In this document: one piece after another, positions 1 to 8,689 of the stretch | How positions within the stretch are numbered: the first letter of the stretch is position 1 | Layout of the letters: every line of letters begins with the position of its first letter | Origin: JBBQAA01 sp038276395 | GTDB lineage: Bacteria; Actinomycetota; Thermoleophilia; Solirubrobacterales; Solirubrobacteraceae | DNA: 25,882 bases | NCBI GenBank assembly: GCA_038276395.1 | Contig: JBBQAA010000050.1 | Coordinates: 1 to 25,882 of the forward strand | Direction: 5' to 3' | Translations under genes and position numbers: made by a program | Notes under the pieces: model-generated | Database searches by the model: none | The model's input: only the letters and a program-made list of their open reading frames with translations | Told to the model about the DNA's origin: nothing

Positions 1-437
1 CGCGCTACGAGTCCACCCGGCGGCGCCGTGAGGAGCTGGCCGAGCGCTTCTTCGCGGCCCCCGGCGACGGCGATCTTCAGACGATCGAGTCCCTGCTCGC
101 AGAGGACGTCGAGCTGCACGGTGACGGCGGCGGTCGCGTGCCCGCGCTCGCCCGTCCCCTGCATGGCCGGCGCCGCGTTGCCCGCACGCTAAACAGTTGG
201 ATCAGACTCGGCCGCCGCGCAGGCGGCCTCGAGGTCCGGCGGGTCGAGGTCAACGGGGAGCCCGGCGCGGTGATCACCGACGCGAACAGCGGCCTGATCG
301 GCGTCTGGTCGCTCGGCATCGCCGAGGACCGGATCCAGTCCGTCCGCTCGATCGTCAACCCCGACAAGCTCGCGCACCTCGGCCCGGTGATGGGTCTGAC
401 GGCGATGCTCGAGCGTGCACGGCGAGGCGACGGGTAG
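1..437 (+). CDS. ECF41-type RNA polymerase sigma factor (SigJ-like), C-terminal part
   Basis: The frame is open from the window edge (first full codon at base 3), so the sigma-2 and sigma-4 domains lie outside the window. What remains is a SnoaL/NTF2-like domain of about 144 residues. Two motifs typical of the C-terminal extension of ECF41 sigma factors are visible: DGGGR (near residue 39) and NPDKL (near residue 119). In that family the extension tunes sigma activity in place of a separate anti-sigma factor; this is family knowledge and not shown here. The sequence ends with an Arg/Gly-rich tail and a TAG stop. The 102 bases that follow hold no gene. An ordinary SnoaL protein is a less likely alternative because both ECF41 motifs are present. 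Confidence 0.82.
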   Translation, partial: RYESTRRRREELAERFFAAPGDGDLQTIESLLAEDVELHGDGGGRVPALARPLHGRRRVARTLNSWIRLGRRAGGLEVRRVEVNGEPGAVITDANSGLIGVWSLGIAEDRIQSVRSIVNPDKLAHLGPVMGLTAMLERARRGDG

Positions 438-527
438 GCGCAAGCCGGTCGTCGCGCAAGGGGATCGGCGGCGGGGACGGCCCGCGAAACACCATCGTCG
501 CGTGACGAGTCGGCCGCCGGGCCGTGC

Positions 528-533
528 GATCCT
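528..533 (+). promoter_or_regulatory. Probable -10 element of a leaderless GNAT gene
   Basis: GATCCT lies exactly 6 nt before the GTG start at 540, and no Shine-Dalgarno site is present. It matches the start-site pattern seen at many genes in this window, although the first base is not T. Confidence 0.35.
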
Positions 534-539
534 GCAGTC

Positions 540-1159
540 GTGAGCGACTGGCCTGATCTCACCGGGCGGATGATGGGAGACCTCGTAGTGGTCGAGCCGC
601 TCCGCTCCGAGCACGAGGACGGCCTCTTTGAGGCGGGCCACGACCGCGAGATGTGGGCCTACCTGACCGCGTTCCCGAATGCTTTCGAGACCCGTGCGCG
701 GTTCCATCGCTGGATGGAACAGGCGCTTGCGGCTACCGCAGCTGGCGAGGAGGGCGCGTGGGCGATAATCGATCGCCCCAGTGCACGCCCGATCGGCAGC
801 ACTCGCTATCTGGCGCTCCGGCCCGAGCATCGCTCGCTCGAGATCGGGTGGACCTGGCTGGGGCGACCGTGGTGGCGCACGGGGGCAAACGTGGAGACCA
901 AGCTGCTCCTGCTCGGCCGGGCGTTCGAGCAGTTGGGGTGCGAGCGCGTTGAACTCAAGACCGATGCTCGTAACGCTCGATCGCGCGAGGCGATGGCGGC
1001 GCTCCCCGCGCAGTTCGAAGGAATCCACCGTATCACCTGGCCCTGCCCGACGGGACCTGGCGCGACACGGCCTGGTACAGCGTGATCGCCGATCTCTCGT
1101 TCTGGCCGTGGGGGACGTTCGCGGCGTCGGGGGGCGTCATTTCGCCTGCTCTTTGGTGA
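540..1159 (+). pseudogene. GNAT-family N-acetyltransferase (RimJ/RimL-like), frameshifted near the C-terminus
   Basis: The protein starts at GTG 540 and reads as a RimJ/RimL-type GNAT: an N-terminal beta strand (DLVVVEPLRSEH), the central strand EIGWTWLGRPWW, then ELKTDARNARSREAM, typical of the acetyl-CoA-binding region. Such enzymes transfer acetyl groups from acetyl-CoA to amines or protein N-termini; the substrate here is unknown. After residue 163 (QFEGIHR) the frame leaves the family pattern and stops at 1085. The frame that begins at 1031 instead gives YHLALPDGTWRDTAWYSVIAD, the usual family ending, and stops at 1159. Adding one base at about 1029-1031 joins the two, so a single base is missing. 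The tail after VIAD is also atypical. Either the gene is broken or the assembly has an error. Confidence 0.8.
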
Positions 1160-1233
1160 AGCGAACAAGCCCAGGCCTTTGTCATCGCCGACGCCTGGGA
1201 GTCTGATCGGGATGGGGTGGCTGTATACGTTGC

Positions 1234-1923
1234 ATGCCCGATCGAGTATCGCCCGTCGCGGCGGCCCACACACGCGCGCTCGACGCGCAAATCCGGACGC
1301 TGCGGCTGCAGCGCGCCGTGCTGGGCGCCGTCGCCCGATCCACCCATCCAGAGGAGCTGCAGCGCATGACCGACCTGACCACGCTGACCGCCGAGGAGCG
1401 CCGCCGCATCCTCGATGGGTACCTCGATGCCGTCTTCGGCGACCACGCCAGTCCCGTCGCCGATCGGCTGCGCATGGGCGCGCCCGAGCTGCCCGACGAC
1501 CCGACCGCCGACCAGGTCGCCGCCTGGGTCGAGCTCGCCGAGCTGCTGCGCGATCAGAACTACGTCGAGGCCGGCCGCCGGATGGCCGAGCGAGCCCGGG
1601 CCGAGGGCGTTGAGCCCGACGGCGCGCACTTCGCGATCGAGGCGGTCGGCGACCATGCGGGCGCCGCGCTCCGCGCCGGCGGCGACCCCAGGTCGCCCGA
1701 GGCGCTGGCCGTAATCGAGCGTGTCGAATCGATGACCCCGGGCGGTGGCGGAGACCGAGCGCGGGTCGCTGAGCGCATCGGGGCCTTCACCGACCGCCGC
1801 GTCTTTCGCTATTGGACGCTCGTGGCCATCGTCAACGGCTGGCCCCTCGGCGGCCCCGTGCCGGAAGACGCGGTGGATGCCTGGGAGTGGTACACGAAGG
1901 CGCTTCGCGCACACGCCGGCTAG
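1234..1923 (+). pseudogene. MerR-family regulator lacking its N-terminal DNA-binding domain
   Basis: The 229-residue frame resembles the dimerisation and effector half of long MerR-type regulators: a linker helix (ALDAQIRTLRLQRAVLGAV), then EELQRMTDL, TAEERRRILDGYLDAVFGD and PELPDDPTADQVAAWVELAELL. The roughly 70-residue winged helix that should precede the linker is absent. An in-frame TGA lies at 1204, and no other frame upstream encodes an HTH. The remaining domain is uninterrupted to its stop. Possible starts are ATG 1234, preceded by TATACG, and ATG 1366, preceded by GAGGAG. It may be an N-terminally deleted pseudogene or a surviving stand-alone ligand-binding domain; I favour deletion because the preceding GNAT gene is also damaged. 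Bases 1160-1233 hold nothing I recognise. Confidence 0.62.
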
Positions 1924-1990
1924 TTTCCCTGCCGGGAACGCCCGGCCGTCTCGATGAGGGATCGGTGAGCGAGACGCCGGGAATGCCACC

Positions 1991-2635
1991 ATGGCGGGGA
2001 TGGCTGACCGTCGCAACGACGTCGAGCGATTCGGCCGATGGGCGTCCACCTACGATCGCTCCTACCTGCAGCGCCTGGTGTTCGAGCCCGTGCACCGCGC
2101 GACTCTCCAGGCTGCGAGCTACGAGCTCCTGCGGCCCGGGCGGATCCTCGACGTAGGCTGCGGAACCGGCCAACTGCTTCGTCGCGCGGCCGCCGTGTTC
2201 CCCGCCGCTGAGCTCGTCGGCGTCGACCCCGCCGCGGAGATGGTCGGCCAGGCCGGAGCATCGCTATCGAGCGATGTCAGGGTACGGTTCCTGCAGGGCG
2301 CTGCTGAGGCCTTGCCGTTTGCCGACGCGACCTTCGATCTCGTCGTGTCGTCCATGTCCTTTCACCACTGGGCCGACCAGCGGACGGGCCTGGGCGAGGT
2401 TCGGCGCGTGCTGGCCACGGGCGGGCTGATGGCGCTCGCCGACGGCTTCGCCGTTGGCGGGCTGCGACTCGCGTTTTGGGCCGCCGGCAAGCGCGGTCAA
2501 TTTAACACCCCCGCCGAACTAGACGCGATGCTCGGTGCCGTGGGAATGACGACCATCGGCCGCGGCGTGCTGCCGCGGATGGGGAGCAGCGTCCAAGTCG
2601 TGGTCAGCCGCGCCGACAGCGCAGAGCGCCGGTAG
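1991..2635 (+). CDS. Class I SAM-dependent methyltransferase
   Basis: This is a 214-residue Methyltransf_11-type protein. Motif I (ILDVGCGTGQ, residues 52-61) binds S-adenosylmethionine. The acidic residue ending strand beta-2 lies in ELVGVDPAAEMV, and LPFADATFDLVVSSMSFHHW is the usual motif around strand beta-4. A short C-terminal segment follows (FNTPAELDAMLGAVGM). The substrate cannot be inferred; the family includes small-molecule and quinone-type methyltransferases. The start could be ATG 1991 or ATG 2000 (MADRRNDVERF), and neither has a strong ribosome-binding site. The gene stands alone, with the truncated MerR frame 67 bases upstream and a SnoaL remnant on the other strand downstream. 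Confidence 0.85.
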   Translation: MAGMADRRNDVERFGRWASTYDRSYLQRLVFEPVHRATLQAASYELLRPGRILDVGCGTGQLLRRAAAVFPAAELVGVDPAAEMVGQAGASLSSDVRVRFLQGAAEALPFADATFDLVVSSMSFHHWADQRTGLGEVRRVLATGGLMALADGFAVGGLRLAFWAAGKRGQFNTPAELDAMLGAVGMTTIGRGVLPRMGSSVQVVVSRADSAERR

Positions 2636-2713
2636 CGGAACGGCAGCTGGGGACTGGTTGATCTCCGGTACTCGTTGGGTAACGCGGTGGTGATGGGGCG
2701 CTTTTCGCGAGGT

Positions 2714-2881
2714 CTATGAGGACTGAGGGCGCTGCTGGTCGTGAAGGTGGTCGACGAGCTCGTCGAGGCGGCTGAATGCACGCGCGAGGCCGATGTGGTC
2801 GCCGTAATCGCGGGACTCGACGATCTGGCCGTCGTGCGGGTGGACATTCCCGCATGTGCCTCGCGCGACCCTACGCCGGGC
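2714..2881 (-). pseudogene. Remnant of a SnoaL/NTF2-like protein (C-terminal end only)
   Basis: On the minus strand a 55-codon open stretch contains DGQIVESRDYGDHIGLARAF followed by SRLDELVDHL and a TAG stop at 2716-2714. This resembles the last strand and helix of SnoaL/ketosteroid-isomerase-like proteins, where the pattern DG-IV-S-DY-DH is common. There is no start codon with supporting context, a TGA at 2884-2882 closes the frame upstream, and the first roughly 80 residues of such a domain are missing. The next gene (2946) begins at once on the other strand, so I infer that a deletion removed the 5' part. The rest of 2636-2945 holds no other gene. Confidence 0.5.
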
Positions 2882-2933
2882 TCACGTCCGGGCAAGCAGC
2901 TGGCGGCGCTCTGCGGGACGGGAGGAGCTGTTA

Positions 2934-2939
2934 TAGGGT
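2934..2939 (+). promoter_or_regulatory. Probable -10 element of a leaderless VOC gene
   Basis: TAGGGT (within TATAGGGT) ends 6 nt before ATG 2946. The purine-rich GGAGGAG at 2921-2927 is 18 nt from the ATG, too far for a Shine-Dalgarno site. This fits leaderless transcription. Confidence 0.5.
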
Positions 2940-2945
2940 GCCGTC

Positions 2946-3779
2946 ATGAGCACGCGCGAGGACTACCCGGCCGGGGTGCCGTGCTGGGTCGACACCAACC
3001 AGCCCGACCCGGCCGCCGCCGCCCGGTTCTACTCCGGGCTCTTCGGCTGGGAGACCGAGGACGCCATGCCTCCGGACTCGGGCGCTCACTACTTCATGGC
3101 TCGCATCGATGGCCGGGACGTGGCGGCGATCTCCTCGCTGCCCTCCGCCGCGCCACCGCGGGCCGCGTGGAACACCTATGTCCGCGTCGAGTCCGCCGAC
3201 GACACCGCGGACAAGGTGCGGGACGCCGGCGGGCAGGTGCTCTCCGAGCCCTTTGACGTCTTCGACTCCGGGCGGATGGGTGTCTTCGCCGATCATGAGG
3301 GCGCGGTCTTCTCTGTCTGGCAGCCCGGGCAGCACCGTGGCTCGGCGGCCGTCAACGAGCACGGCGCGGTGAACTTCAACGACCTCCACACCGACGATGT
3401 CGAGGCCGCGAAGGGCTTCTACGGCGCCGTGTTCGGCTGGACCACGATCGATGTCGGCTCGCCCATGTGGGCTCTGCCGGGCTACGGCGACCATCTCGAG
3501 GAGCTCAACCCCGGCCTGCGGGCAGGGATGAAGGAGGGGGGCGCGCCCGAGGGTTTCGAGGACGTCGTCGCGAGGATCCTGCCCCGGGACGGCGCCCCGG
3601 CGCACTGGAGCGTCACCTTCGCCGCCGACGACGCGGACGCGACCGCCGCGCGGGCCCGCGAGCTGGGAGGCTCGGTCCTCGCCGAGCCGCAGGATGCGCC
3701 GTGGGTGCGCTTCGCCGTCCTCGCCGATCCGGCCGGCGCGCCCTTCACCGCCAGCCAGTTCGTGCCCGAGAACCGCTAG
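2946..3779 (+). CDS. VOC-superfamily protein with two glyoxalase/bleomycin-resistance domains
   Basis: This 277-residue protein consists of two tandem vicinal-oxygen-chelate units, roughly residues 10-125 and 138-274. Each opens with the typical W-D or F-N-D-L strand and the ARFYSGLFGW or KGFYGAVFGW helix, and ends in a metal-site-like strand (AVFSVWQPG; APFTASQFV). The layout matches the CFP-30B/27-kDa-antigen group of actinobacterial VOC proteins. Family members include glyoxalases, dioxygenases and drug-binding proteins; the activity of this group is not established and I do not assign one. The gene stands alone between two remnants, with a probable leaderless start. Confidence 0.88.
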   Translation: MSTREDYPAGVPCWVDTNQPDPAAAARFYSGLFGWETEDAMPPDSGAHYFMARIDGRDVAAISSLPSAAPPRAAWNTYVRVESADDTADKVRDAGGQVLSEPFDVFDSGRMGVFADHEGAVFSVWQPGQHRGSAAVNEHGAVNFNDLHTDDVEAAKGFYGAVFGWTTIDVGSPMWALPGYGDHLEELNPGLRAGMKEGGAPEGFEDVVARILPRDGAPAHWSVTFAADDADATAARARELGGSVLAEPQDAPWVRFAVLADPAGAPFTASQFVPENR

Positions 3780-3839
3780 TGGTCTGAGTCGTCAGTTCGC
3801 AGGCACGCGGCGCCCGGCGGATCGCGGTCCGCACCCGCG

Positions 3840-4070
3840 GTGCCGTGGCGCCGACGAGAACGCGCGGTTCGGCTTGCCGACGTCCTGGTCGGCTCGTTGG
3901 ACTTTCACGTCGGTGACCGTGTGCACGAGCCGTGTCCCGGCACCGTCGCGTTCGTACCGCGCGACACGCCCCACCGCTTCTCCAACACCGGGTCCGGCCC
4001 TCTCAGGGGCGCAGACGGGAGGCGCCTTCACGTTGCGCGGCTCCCATGTTCGAGTCCCGGTTACGGTTGA
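3840..4070 (+). pseudogene. Cupin-domain protein remnant
   Basis: From GTG 3840 the frame encodes LADVLVGSLDFHVGDRVHEP, then PGTVAFVPRDTPHRFSNTGS. This is the second half of a small cupin barrel, with cupin motif 2 (P-(D/G)-x-P-H-x-F-x-N). The first motif (G-x5-H-x-H-x3-4-E-x6-G) is missing except for its last strand, and homology ends near base 4000. About 20 unrelated residues and a TGA follow. A complete cupin would need about 40 more residues at the N-terminus and 15 or more at the C-terminus. I read it as a decayed gene. It points towards the oppositely oriented J-domain gene. Confidence 0.62.
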
Positions 4071-4074
4071 GCGC

Positions 4075-4092
4075 CGGGCGGCCTGCCGCCCG
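4075..4092 (-). terminator. GC hairpin after the J-domain gene
   Basis: CGGGCGG (4075-4081) and CCGCCCG (4086-4092) form a perfect 7-bp stem with a 4-nt loop, 7 bases past the minus-strand stop at 4100. There is no clear T-tract, so its strength as a terminator is uncertain. Confidence 0.45.
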
Positions 4093-4099
4093 CCTCGGG

Positions 4100-5353
4100 C
4101 TATGCGGCGCTCGCGTCCGGCAGCGCGCGCGGGATCTGGGCGAGCGTCCGCTCGCGTAGATCCCGCACCTCGGGGTCGTCGGCGAGCGCGAGGGCGCGGT
4201 CGACGGCGGCGAGGGTGTCGGCGCGCCGGTCGGTCCGCGCCAGGGAGTGCGCGTAGCGCGCCCAGGCCTCGGGGGACTCGGGCTCGAGCCGCGTTGCGAG
4301 CTCGGCCGCGGAGACCTCGCCGCCCACGTCGCCCGAGAGGAGGTAGGCGAGCGCGAGATCGAGCAGCGCCTCCACGCTCGGCCCCAGCCGCCGGGCCCGC
4401 TCGAGCGCGGCGATCGCGCGCTCGCGCCGGCCGCGCCGAAGCTCGAGGCGCCCGAGGCGAGCCCACCCGTCCGGGTCGGCGGGCGCCACGCGCGTGGCTC
4501 GCCGCGCGGAGTCGACGGCCTGGGAGAGCGACCCCATGTCCTCGTAGATGCGCGCCGCGTAACGATGCGGCGCGGGGCGCGCGGGCTCCACCCGAGCCCA
4601 GTCGCGCACTGAGCGCGCCGCCGCGGGCAGGTTGCCGGACTGCCAGAACGCGACGGTGAGCAGGCGCAGGACCACCGGGTTGCGCGGGTCGGCGTCCCGC
4701 GCGTAGACGAGGCGCTTGGCCGCGATCTCCGGCTCGCCCTCTTGCATCGCGTGCTGGGCGGCGGTCAGGAAGCGCTCGACGCGGTCGGCGGCGGCGTCGG
4801 GCTTCCCGAAGTCGACGAACTGCAGGGAGCCCGCGGGGACGGTGCGCACGCCGAGCTGGAACTCCACGCGCGCCCACTGCTGGACGTCGTCCCCCTCGCC
4901 GGAGAAGTAGACCCCGGTCACGCTTCCCACCCCCCACTCGGGGTAGGAGAGGCAGCGCGCGTAGCGGTGCACGACCGAGTGGTCGGGGACCTGGGCGCCG
5001 AAGGGGTCGTGCTTCTGCCGGTCGGCGTCGGCGGCGCGCTCCCGCTGCTGGGCCTCGTAGGCGCGGCGGCCCTCCTCCGCGCGCGCGGCACGCGCCGCCG
5101 CGGCCGAGACGCGCACGGCGTTCTGGGAGACCGTGCCGCCCCGGGAGTCCTCGGCCAGCGACTCGAGCTGGTCGGCCGCCTCGTTGATCGCCTGCAGGTG
5201 GCGCTCGTGCTCGTGGCGGCGCCCGGGCGGCGCGATGTCGGGATGCCAGCGCTTGGCCTGCCGGCGCCGCGCGAGCTGCACCGCGCGCTTGTCGAAGGGC
5301 GGCTCGATCTCGAGGAGGAGGATCGACTGCTCGAGATCCAGGACGGTCGGCAT
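4100..5353 (-). CDS. J-domain protein with Tudor-like and TPR regions
   Basis: The protein has 417 residues from ATG 5353. Residues 1-70 resemble a J domain: ILLLEIEPPFDKRAVQLARRRQ, then the HPD motif at 37-39 in the loop where DnaJ proteins contact Hsp70, then LQAINEAADQLESL. Residues 75-118 are an Ala/Arg/Glu-rich, probably helical linker. Residues 136-182 (YPEWGVGSVTGVYF... RVEFQLGVRTVPAGSLQFV) look like a small beta-barrel of the Tudor/DUF3553 type. Residues 185-415 form several TPR-like helical pairs (for example DPDGWARLGRLELRRGRRERAIAALERARRLGP). By family logic it would be an Hsp70 co-chaperone with a protein-binding TPR scaffold; this is inference. Upstream lies TAATCT with GGAGGGTC between it and the ATG. 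It directly follows the broken MFS gene on the same strand. Confidence 0.8.
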   Translation of the reverse strand: MPTVLDLEQSILLLEIEPPFDKRAVQLARRRQAKRWHPDIAPPGRRHEHERHLQAINEAADQLESLAEDSRGGTVSQNAVRVSAAAARAARAEEGRRAYEAQQRERAADADRQKHDPFGAQVPDHSVVHRYARCLSYPEWGVGSVTGVYFSGEGDDVQQWARVEFQLGVRTVPAGSLQFVDFGKPDAAADRVERFLTAAQHAMQEGEPEIAAKRLVYARDADPRNPVVLRLLTVAFWQSGNLPAAARSVRDWARVEPARPAPHRYAARIYEDMGSLSQAVDSARRATRVAPADPDGWARLGRLELRRGRRERAIAALERARRLGPSVEALLDLALAYLLSGDVGGEVSAAELATRLEPESPEAWARYAHSLARTDRRADTLAAVDRALALADDPEVRDLRERTLAQIPRALPDASAA

Positions 5354-5361
5354 GACCCTCC

Positions 5362-5367
5362 AGATTA
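5362..5367 (-). promoter_or_regulatory. Probable -10 element for the J-domain gene
   Basis: On the minus strand TAATCT precedes ATG 5353 by 8 nt, and its TAA is the stop codon of the MFS remnant. The spacer GGAGGGTC also resembles a Shine-Dalgarno site, so leaderless and operonic translation are both possible. Confidence 0.4.
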
Positions 5368-5712
5368 GGCCGCGACCGGCTGCGGGCGCGCGCCCGCCTC
5401 GGCGCGCTCCGCCCGGCACTCCCGCGCCTCGACCCGCGCGAGCCCGGCCAGGCCGCTGGCCACGGTGAAGCTGCCGCCCGCGGTCATCCACACCCGGCGC
5501 GCGCCGTAGCGCGTGGCCGCCCAGCCCGTGAGGGGGATGACCGTGGCCAGCGCGAGCAGGTAGTCCGTCGAGACCCACTGGATCGTCGAGAGCGGCGCGT
5601 GTAGCTCGCGCTGGAGCGTGTCGAGTGCGACGTTGACGATCGTCGTGTCGAGGCTCGACATGATCGCTCCGATGATCACGACGATGGCGACGCTCCACAC
5701 CTTGCGGTCCAT
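5365..5712 (-). pseudogene. MFS transporter (DHA2/EmrB-like), internally deleted
   Basis: Residues 1-80 are a clear start of a 14-TM DHA2 drug-efflux transporter: a first membrane helix (VWSVAIVVIIGAIMSSLDTTIVNVAL, split here as VAIVVIIGAIMSSLDTT then IVNVAL) with the family's LDTTIVNVAL motif, QWVSTDYLLALATVIPLTGW as the second helix, then ATRYGARRVWM, matching the loop 2-3 motif. About 35 residues later the protein ends in a charged tail (RVEARECRAERAEAG...PQPVAA). Family members have about 450-550 residues, so most transmembrane helices are gone. The in-frame join suggests a large internal deletion that left the two ends. A 115-residue protein with two to three helices cannot transport as a normal MFS. 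It is divergent from ettA. Confidence 0.78.
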
Positions 5713-5764
5713 CGCTCCGGTGTGCCCAACCGCCTCCGGCCGCCGCTGATCCCTGGCGCGCTCG

Positions 5765-5770
5765 TACCCT
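5765..5770 (+). promoter_or_regulatory. Probable -10 element of a leaderless ettA
   Basis: TACCCT ends 6 nt before the GTG start at 5777, and no Shine-Dalgarno site lies in the 60-base gap. This is the same spacing as at other genes in the window. Confidence 0.5.
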
Positions 5771-5776
5771 GCAGAC

Positions 5777-7432
<1,656 letters not shown>

Positions 7433-7456
7433 CCGCCCGGATCAGCGCTCTCGGCT

Positions 7457-7750
7457 CTACGCCGCGGAGTTGATGTCCAGATTGTGGACGGGGAACTCCT
7501 TGACCTCGGCGGGCGGGCCGAGGGAGACGTCGGCCTTCTCCATCGCGGGCCGCAGCCGCTCCCCGATGAAGGTGTCGAAGTGCGCACGCGACTCCCAGAA
7601 GTCGATGACGCCCCAGCCGCCGTGGACCGGGCCCGCCGAGTGCACGAGGAAGCCGTCCGGCGGATCGCTCTCGATGTTGAGCAGCCTGTGCGCGGCTTCG
7701 TACTGCTCCGCGGTCCCCTTCTCCCAGCGCTGACTGATCCCAACGGGCAT
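7457..7750 (-). CDS. ABM-like (ferredoxin-fold) protein
   Basis: From ATG 7750 the protein has 97 residues in a single alpha-beta domain: GISQRWEKGTAEQYEAAHRLL, GFLVHSAGPVHGGWGVIDFWES, and RAHFDTFIGERLRPAM. The strand-helix order and the W-x-V-x-D-x-W-E-S core recall dimeric antibiotic-biosynthesis-monooxygenase/EthD-like folds. Members act as monooxygenases, heme-degrading enzymes or small-molecule binders; function here is unknown. I chose ATG 7750 over the longer frame (to 7831) because GGAGGT lies just upstream with good spacing and the extra residues are not domain-like. The gene is divergent from the DsbA-like gene. Confidence 0.68.
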   Translation of the reverse strand: MPVGISQRWEKGTAEQYEAAHRLLNIESDPPDGFLVHSAGPVHGGWGVIDFWESRAHFDTFIGERLRPAMEKADVSLGPPAEVKEFPVHNLDINSAA

Positions 7751-7808
7751 GACGACCTCCATTTCACGGACCGGGAGCCCAACCGTAGTCCATTCGCGGC
7801 GATCCGGG

Positions 7809-7814
7809 TAGGAA
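7809..7814 (+). promoter_or_regulatory. Possible -10 element of the DsbA-like gene
   Basis: TAGGAA ends 6 nt before GTG 7821, and no Shine-Dalgarno site is visible. The sixth base is A instead of T. Confidence 0.35.
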
Positions 7815-7820
7815 CGTTCC

Positions 7821-8678
7821 GTGACCCCCACTCTCCAGATCCGCCACTACACCGATCCCGGCTGCCCTTTCGCCTTCTCAGCCGAGCCCGCGCGCCTGAA
7901 GCTCCGCTGGCTCTTCGGCGACCAGCTCGAATGGGAGGACCGCATGGTCGTGCTCGCCCGTACCCGCGCCCACTACGCGGAGAAGGGCCTCACGCCAAAG
8001 AAGCAGTCCACCTCCCTGCGCCGCCTGCAGCGCGAGCACGGGATGCCGATCGACCCGATCGAGCGCGAGGCGGTCGGCGCCACCGAGCCGGCGTGCCGGG
8101 CGTTCGTCGCCGCACGGCTGCACGCGCCGGAGCACGCCGGAGCGCTCCTCCGCCGCCTGCGCGTACGCTTCATGGACGGGGGCGTCCTCGATGACCCCGA
8201 GCTCATCGCTGCCGCCGCGCGCGACGCCGGGCTCGACCCGGAGGAGCTGCGCGCGTGGTGCGAGGAGGAGGACGTCGCCGCCGCGCTCGAGGAGGACGCG
8301 GGGCTCGCCCGCGAGCCGGCCGAGCGCGCGCTCGCGCTCACCCACAAGCTCGCCGCCGCGGGCGACGGGCGGCGCTACACCTGCCCGTCCTACGAGATCC
8401 GCCGCTGCGACGGCGTCGGGCCGACGCTCTCCGTGCCCGGCTTCCAGCCCTTCGCCGCCTACGAGGTGACGCTCGCGAACCTCGCCCCCGAGCTCGAGCG
8501 GCGCGAGGCACCGGAGGACCCGGCCGAGATCCTCGCCTGGGCGGAGACGCCGCTGGCCTCGGCCGAGGTCGCGGCGATCCTCGAGACCGACCGCGAGGAG
8601 GCGCGCGAGCGGCTCTCCCGCGTGGGCGCCGAGGAGCCCGTGGGCGCCGAGGGCTGGTGGCGCGCGGAAGCCGGCTAG
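7821..8678 (+). CDS. DsbA-family (FrnE/2-hydroxychromene-2-carboxylate isomerase-like) protein
   Basis: The 285-residue protein begins with a thioredoxin-fold strand and the active-site-like loop DPGCPFAFSAEP (residues 12-23). An all-helical insertion follows (about 85-170, with HAPEHAGALLRRLRVRFMDGG), and the conserved cis-Pro region appears as SVPGFQPFAAYEVTLANL. DSBA-like proteins of the FrnE type usually have C-P-W-C. Here only the first Cys (C15) is kept (C-P-F-A), so a normal dithiol redox role is unlikely, and a GST-kappa/isomerase-like or structural role is possible. The C-terminus adds about 50 acidic residues. GTG 7821 is preceded by TAGGAA at 6-nt spacing. The stop overlaps the probable promoter of the SDR gene. 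Confidence 0.78.
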   Translation: MTPTLQIRHYTDPGCPFAFSAEPARLKLRWLFGDQLEWEDRMVVLARTRAHYAEKGLTPKKQSTSLRRLQREHGMPIDPIEREAVGATEPACRAFVAARLHAPEHAGALLRRLRVRFMDGGVLDDPELIAAAARDAGLDPEELRAWCEEEDVAAALEEDAGLAREPAERALALTHKLAAAGDGRRYTCPSYEIRRCDGVGPTLSVPGFQPFAAYEVTLANLAPELERREAPEDPAEILAWAETPLASAEVAAILETDREEARERLSRVGAEEPVGAEGWWRAEAG

Positions 8679-8681
8679 GGT
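8676..8681 (+). promoter_or_regulatory. Probable -10 element of the SDR gene
   Basis: TAGGGT lies 8 nt before ATG 8690, and its TAG is the stop codon of the DsbA-like gene. The short gap has no Shine-Dalgarno site. Confidence 0.4.
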
Positions 8682-8689
8682 CCGGCCGC

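Noticed and set aside
2741..3256. 171-codon plus-strand frame overlapping the VOC gene
   Set aside because: It has no domain features, and overlaps both the minus-strand SnoaL fragment and the VOC gene in another frame.
4040..4070. GTTCGAGTCCCGG resembling a tRNA T-arm 3' half
   Set aside because: The T-stem would have two mismatches, and no matching acceptor or anticodon arm lies upstream. Not a tRNA, and not good enough for an attachment site.
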